The position numbers and the translations under genes are program-made. From contig JACZZP010000012.1 in NCBI GenBank assembly GCA_015183035.1, forward strand, positions 1,736,001 through 1,800,000: a stretch of 64,000 nucleotides of DNA, given 5' to 3'. Every line of letters begins with the position of its first letter. Position 1 is the first letter of the stretch. Below are positions 58,598-64,000 of the stretch, piece after piece. The DNA comes from Meloidogyne chitwoodi (taxonomy: Eukaryota; Nematoda; Chromadorea; Rhabditida; Meloidogynidae). Under the pieces are notes generated by a model. It did not search any database and had not been told where the DNA came from. It worked only from the letters and a program-made list of their open reading frames with translations.

Positions 58598-61203
58598 TTA
58601 TAATTTGGCACTTTCTTTTAATCTGCCAGTTCTTTCAACTAAATCTCGCATATCAAATAATGCAATTTCAAGTTCTCTAGAAAATCTAAAATTGGAAAAT
58701 TTTCACAAGTAAAAATATCTTTTAATAATATTAAACCTCTCAGCACTAGTCTTTTTACATTCATTAAATGCTGTTATTGTAAAAAATATTTTGTGTTCTT
58801 GTGGATTGTAACAAACTCCATAACAGTCTGGAGCTGAAGGGCCAAAACCTAAAATTTAAGGTGTTCAATATTTTGAAACAGAACGTTTAAAAAATTAATT
58901 ATTTCACTCAAAATGTAGTATTTTAATTTTAAATAAAATTATAAAAAAATAAACCCATTGGAAGAACATGTTTTGTCGGTACTTGTGATGTACTCAATTT
59001 AAAATGCATCAGTTTTTGATAAGCTTTTGAAGTAAAAAGTTGAGGAATTATTTGACCATTTTCTAATGCAGCCAATTTTAATCCCAATAAATGTCTATCA
59101 ATACCATTGCCTTTAAAAAATAAATTTAAAAATAATTTTAAAAAATTTCATACCATTCATAACTTCCAAAGAATATTTTTTGTGTTTATCTATTGCTGTC
59201 TCTAATAGAGTTAAAAGAACATTATCACTCATTCTTCTTGGTCTAGCAGATATTGCTTCCACAAATGTTACTGATTCTGCTGTAGGAAGACGAATTGTAT
59301 CAGTTCTGCCTTCTACAAATTTTCGCAAAGTTCCAGTTTCATAAGCGGGGGCATGACTTTTGTGCATTCGAAAATGTGTTATTTGTAGTGCCAATTGGAT
59401 CCAAGAGTCAGGAGAGAGCTGTGATCTTTTGGGTACATTTTTCCCATAATTATTGAAGGCTAAAGACTTTACTTCAAGGTTTTGAACAATTCTGTCAAAA
59501 AAAAAAGTCTGGTTAACGAGGAGTTCAAAAAATAATAAAAATAACCTTTCCAAATTTTCTTCAGCTTTCTTTATTTCAATTCCATCTTCAAGTTCTAATC
59601 GAAACTTTAGACGTTCTGGAGATTGAATTGGGTCATCCGAAATTAATTCAAAGGAGTTAGAGTCTCTGAAGAGAAATTATTTTAATTTTTAGATAATTTT
59701 GAGAAATAAAAAATTACAATTGGTCACAAATAAAGTCTAAAAGACGAGCTAATGGTGGACCCTCTGCTGGAGTGTGTTCATAAGTAATTCCTCCATATCC
59801 ATTCTCGTTAACATAAAACTAGAAAAATATTAAAATTTTTAAAGATTAAATTTAAAGTGAATACTTGCAATGTTTTGTCAAACCATCGGTTCCGCGAATT
59901 TTCTTTAGCTCCTCCACCATGTAATGCCATTTTCATATTTTTGTCCTCAGGGCACTCTATTTTGTTGTTATATTGTCTGTCCAGACAAATAAGAAAAAGA
60001 GAATCTTCTAAAATTTTTATTTCGCGTGGATTGTTCTCTGAAAAATATAAAATTTGCTTTTTATTTTATTTGAAAATAAAATTTTGTCAACAAAACACTA
60101 TTATACGAATTTACCTTTAATTCTAGCATAAACATCTGCCCAGTTATCACGATCACTACTAGACACAATATTTATAGCTTCAGTATTTGGTGTTTCCACA
60201 TTATTGATAATTCCACGTAATTGATCTTTTAATTTGTCAATACTGAGGACTTTTGACGATTTATCATAAACTGACATTTTGTAAATCTAAAAAAAAATAA
60301 AATATTTAAAAAATTAAAATAATTTTTAATAAAACAAACATGTCCATCTCTGATAACCAAAATATGTTTTGCCCATTCTGTTTGGTCTTTTCCATAATGA
60401 ATTTCATCCATTTTTATTTTTGGAATGCGTGTAGTACCAAAAAGAAGTTTATATTGTTCCATATCAAATAAAACGTGTCCATGACCTCTATCGGCAGTCA
60501 AATCATTACTTCAAGTACAAAATTTTTTTTAAATAAATTGAAGATTTATTAAATTACCCCAAAATTTCGTGATGAAATTTTAGCGCCGCTTGAACAATTT
60601 TTGCAGTATAATCAATTTGTCCTTCAACTCCATTGAAGTTAAAATACGGAAAAGTAACTCCAGGACTTGTAACAACGGGAAGAGGTGTTCGTGCACTCAA
60701 ATAGCCAATATTTAACCACCAAGGTGTTAACTTTAAAGACAAAAAACTATACACATTTAAAAAATATACCAACCCAATTAGGAAGTTTTTGAGCTCTAAT
60801 TTCAAGTCTCTTCTGTAATTGTTTTGATTCGTTGCTTTGAAGAAATTTATTAGCAACCTAAAAATATTAATTTAATTTATGTATTTATAAATTAAAAAAT
60901 ACAATTAAAGTCTCTCCATAATCGTCTGGATTTTGTATTGCCTTAGAAAATTTTAAAAATTTGTCGATTGTATGTTCCAATTGAGGTATAGGCAATTTTA
61001 ATAAAGAATTGTTGTTAATTGAAGTATTTTGTATTGTCACATTGCCTTAAATTATAAGAAAATATAAAAATTTAATTAAAATTAATTTAACTTCTTATCT
61101 GATTTATGGGAGAAATAGAATAGGGTGAAGATGTAGAACATGGCATAACTGCAAATTTATATGAAAATGACAATATTTTTTTATATAATTGACTAATGGT
61201 CAT
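58598..61203 (-). CDS. Carnitine O-acetyltransferase
   Basis: Transfers acetyl between CoA and carnitine, buffering acetyl-CoA in mitochondria and peroxisomes. Start ATG at 61203: MTISQLYKKILSFSYKFAVM fits a mitochondrial presequence. Then LPIPQLEHTIDKFLKFSKAI, the TPWWLNIGYLSARTPLPV block, EQYKLLFGTTRIPKIKMD, ALHGGGAKENSRNRWFDKTL, and the catalytic-His segment YEHTPAEGPP. EGRTDTIRLPTAESVTF, DRHLLGLKLAALE, HFKLSTSQVPTKHVLPMGFG and YGVCYNPQEHKIFFTITAFN follow. The last residues SAKL form a peroxisomal PTS1-type tripeptide (AKL), like human CRAT. About eight exons. All acetyltransferase landmarks are intact. Confidence 0.92.
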
Positions 61204-61710
61204 CTTAATTAAATTATTTTAATAAAATAAAAATGAAATAAAAAATAATTAAAAATAATAATTGCTTTTGAAAAAATTTAGAGGTAATCGCAGGCTGAAT
61301 AGTAGCGAAATAGTATGTTAAATAAAGTGAATCAAAGATAAAGAGGAGGCAAGAGAATGTCTTTCGAGAGGAGAGAAAAGTATTCTACTTGAGTATTTAG
61401 AAGATGAGGGTGTGGTTCTAGTCATTGATTGGCATATATTTAAATTTTCCTTATTTTATCCGTTCACCTTACTATGGATAGACGACTACATATTTATTAT
61501 TTTCATTTTTTTCTTGAAATAATTACTAAAATTTGTTTTAAAATAATATAAAGCTAACAAAGGAAAACCTAACAATTTTATCTTAAAATTTAATATCTTC
61601 TTTTTTAAGAGTAATCTCAACAAATATTAGTAAAATTTGATAAAATTGATTTAATTATTATACATGAAAAAATATTTTAATTGATTCTTAAATTAAATTG
61701 AAGCTTAAAA
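61204..61710. other. Intergenic, upstream of carnitine acetyltransferase
   Basis: About 500 bp. 61270-61400 is purine-rich and less AT-rich (GAGGAGGCAAGAGAATG area) and could hold the CRAT promoter. No other feature recognised. Confidence 0.4.
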
Positions 61711-61974
61711 ATGAAACAACAGAAATCAATTGTTTTAAATAAATATAAAATAATACCAAATGAATTATATGTTGATATTTTTAAATCAATTAATACAGTA
61801 CCTTATCAAGTAACAAAAAGAAAAATTAGACATATTAATAATACAACAATAATAATACAAAAATTATACCAATCATATTGGAATAAATATGTTGGAAATA
61901 TTTTAAAATCCTCTTCAATCCTTTATATAAATATTAATAAAGCTTTTGGTAAAAGAAAGGTTGGTTTTGAGTGA
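61711..61974 (+). CDS. Small ORF with F-box-like N-terminus, possible gene fragment
   Basis: 87 residues starting MKQQKSIVLNKYKIIPNELY. The segment IPNELYVDIFKSI resembles the start of F-box motifs (LPxELLxDIFKxL), a very large family in plant-parasitic nematodes. The rest is basic and poorly informative. No second exon with likeness could be found, though a GGTAAAAG donor near the 3' end would allow one. Could be a remnant or a chance ORF. Confidence 0.35.
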   Translation: MKQQKSIVLNKYKIIPNELYVDIFKSINTVPYQVTKRKIRHINNTTIIIQKLYQSYWNKYVGNILKSSSILYININKAFGKRKVGFE

Positions 61975-63222
61975 ATTTTAAATATCATTTTTATAATTTC
62001 TTGATTTTTAAAGTTTTTAAAAAATAAAATTTTCTTTAAAAAAGTAAAGAGGATAGGCATAAATATAAGTGATTATTTTATTTTAAATTTATTTTTTTTT
62101 AACTTTATCTCTTTAAAAATAAATTTTTATTTTAAATTATTTTTTAAATCTTTATCGTTAATTTTTATAAAAATTGTTACACATTTTATTGTTCAAAAAA
62201 TAACTAGAAAAAATTCAAACTAAGAGAATGAAAACTTTTTTTTGATCGACATTGCTTTCCTCCGTTCTCAAAGAATAGAGATTACTAAAAGATTTTTTTC
62301 TCACCTTAATTCAAACAGAGTGTTAATTATAACAACTTTAATTATTTTATAAATATTAAATCGGCTTTTTACTGCATATTTTGCAATATTTTTAAATTAT
62401 ATTTTTTAATTCTTTGACTTTTATTTTTTAACATTATTCATTGTTTTTAAAAACATTTTCCCATCAGCGTTATCTTTTTAATCTTAAGTTTTGTTTACTA
62501 ATTTGAATCTTTGGTACTAAAGAATAAATTAAATGTATATAAAATAGTTATAAAATATATAAAATAATATTTTTTTAATTATTTTTAGCTTTAAAAAATA
62601 TTTTTATACTAAATAATAGTTGTGATATAGTGACATTTCATAATTTATATAACCGAGATTTACTTTTATTTTAAATTTGGGCTTAATTTATATTTTAATT
62701 TTATAATTAATTAGCTTTATCATAAATTTAAAAATAATATTTATTTTACTTAATTATATCTGTAAGTCTATTTTTTGTCATAAATAATTGTCTTAAATTC
62801 TTTAAAAAATTATTTTTTTAATTTGTTTAATTTCTCACTCTTTTATAGAATAATCATCTTCATTATAATAAATTTTTTGAAAGCAAAAAAAATTTTTTTT
62901 AAGTTTTTAAGTTCTTTTTAAGTGGAATATATTTAATTATTTATTATTAGAAACATATTTTTGCTAATTTAATATATTTTTTAAAAATTATTTGTCTAAT
63001 TATTCTTTAATAATTTATTATATTATTTGATAGGCAGAATATTTTAATAATTTCTTTACGTATTACAAGGAATTTAATAAAATTATATATTTGAATCGAA
63101 AATTTAGTTATTTTTTATATTCTCTTTATTTTTTTAAATTTCTTTATTGAATATTGGTTTTGGTAATCAGTAATTTAATTTTGTTTTATTTTAATATTGT
63201 TTTTAATATTTATCATTCAGAA
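61975..63222. other. Intergenic, very AT-rich
   Basis: 1.25 kb of A/T-rich DNA with no ORF, repeat or RNA recognised. A TTTATCATTCAG acceptor lies 3 nt before the ATG at 63223, consistent with a trans-splice site for the next gene. Confidence 0.45.
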
Positions 63223-63708
63223 AATGGACATCGTTCCTAATATTTTTGAGTTGGACGGTCGCGAATACGTACCGGAAATAAATCTCTGGAATTTAAATGA
63301 ACATATCATATATCAACTTAAACAACAAAACTTAGTCGATCAACAAGGGCATAAGATTAATTTGCTGAAAAACCAAGTTATTAATCAAATATCAAATGAA
63401 AAGTATGTTGATTAAAACTAAATTTTATTTCTTTTTATTTTAATATAGTAAATTAATTTGCTTTATACAGGAAACATAATATCCCAATTTTTACAATCCA
63501 TCAGAATGAGCCAAAAATAATAAGTGTTAAAGAAAACTTTGATAAGCTCCTCATCAATGAAGGAGATGCGTATCGCGCAACAGCGTATTACATTAATAAG
63601 AATTTCTGTATTCGAACATGGCTTTACGGGAATATACCAAGTTTGTTTGAACGCGGGTTTAAAAGTTTCTTAGTTGCTGGCGATGTTTATGCACGTCATG
63701 GAGATTGA
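63223..63708 (+). CDS. Unrecognised protein, possibly continuing past the window
   Basis: Start ATG at 63223: MDIVPNIFELDGREYVPEIN, exon to ~63402, then an exon reading HNIPIFTIHQNEPKIISVKE, NEGDAYRATAYYINKNFCIR and GFKSFLVAGDVYARHGD before TGA at 63706-63708. The stop falls just before ATGGTAATTT, which looks like a splice donor. A good acceptor (TTTTTAG, ~63914) leads into GMNPRGNQ. So either the model ends here or a one-base problem has broken the frame. The beta-rich feel (GDVYARHG, then MNPRGN) is faintly lectin-like, but I cannot name a family. Confidence 0.45.
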
Positions 63709-64000
63709 ATGGTAATTTAAAAATATTTTTTTTTAATTTTTAACTTGTAATTTTAAATTTAATATTAAATAAAATTTTCATTAAAAATTAAATTTAAAAA
63801 GTTATTTTAGAGAAGATTTATAATCTATAAAAATTATTTACACTAAAAATGTAATTAATTTTATACATTTTTGATATTTTTAGCTAAAATTAATTAAATA
63901 TATCTAATTTTTAGGGAATGAATCCACGTGGCAATCAGTTAATTAGTAAATTTTTTATTACCTTTTTATATTTTAAAATTAAATATGTAGTTGTTAGAAC

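Overview
This window is nuclear DNA of a nematode. It is very AT-rich, and genes are split by many small introns with TTTTAG or TTTCAG acceptors. Three gene types are nematode hallmarks: a worm-type (WAGO-like) Argonaute, a small major-sperm-protein (MSP) domain gene, and a giant gene whose coiled-coil and MYND-finger layout fits the apical-junction protein AJM-1. The extreme AT content resembles plant-parasitic Tylenchina such as Meloidogyne. That genus-level placement is inference from composition, not proof.

Layout. 0-5 kb: on the minus strand ribosomal protein eL30, uridine-cytidine kinase and the start of an ALR/Erv1-like sulfhydryl oxidase, with proteasome subunit RPN6/PSMD11 diverging on the plus strand. 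6-10 kb: an atypical dual-specificity phosphatase and, convergent to it, a PAP2-family phospholipid phosphatase, separated by a minisatellite. 12.5-37.3 kb: the AJM-1-like gene, modelled here as 34 exons with frame consistent from ATG to stop (2,344 residues). 38-42 kb: LSM12 (minus) diverging from a tightly spaced USE1-TCAIM pair with operon-like spacing. 43-49 kb: a glypican (plus), then mitochondrial ribosomal protein L18 and a Topors-like RING E3 ligase (minus). 48.9-49.6 kb: a foldback transposon with a 10-bp target-site duplication. 50-54 kb: the Argonaute followed by the MSP-domain gene. 54.4-55.4 kb: a satellite of about 79 bp units. 55.4-57.4 kb: taspase-1 and elongin C, convergent with 28 bp between stops. 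57.6-58.6 kb: a near-perfect palindrome of about 0.8 kb plus a third diverged copy of its arm. 58.6-61.2 kb: carnitine O-acetyltransferase with both a mitochondrial-type N-terminus and a peroxisomal AKL C-terminus. 61.7-64 kb: an F-box-like fragment and an unrecognised gene at the window edge.

Most genes are unrelated housekeeping or signalling genes. The functional groupings are positional: close same-strand pairs that could be trans-spliced operons (USE1-TCAIM at 99 bp; Argonaute-MSP at about 175 bp; eL30-UCK at about 160 bp; Topors-MRPL18 at about 300 bp). The more unusual content is in the Argonaute active site, the family of inverted repeats, the tRNA-like elements in non-coding DNA, and the recurring TTCTGAT-rich tandem arrays. 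Gene models were built by eye from splice signals and remembered family sequences, so exon edges may be off by a few bases.
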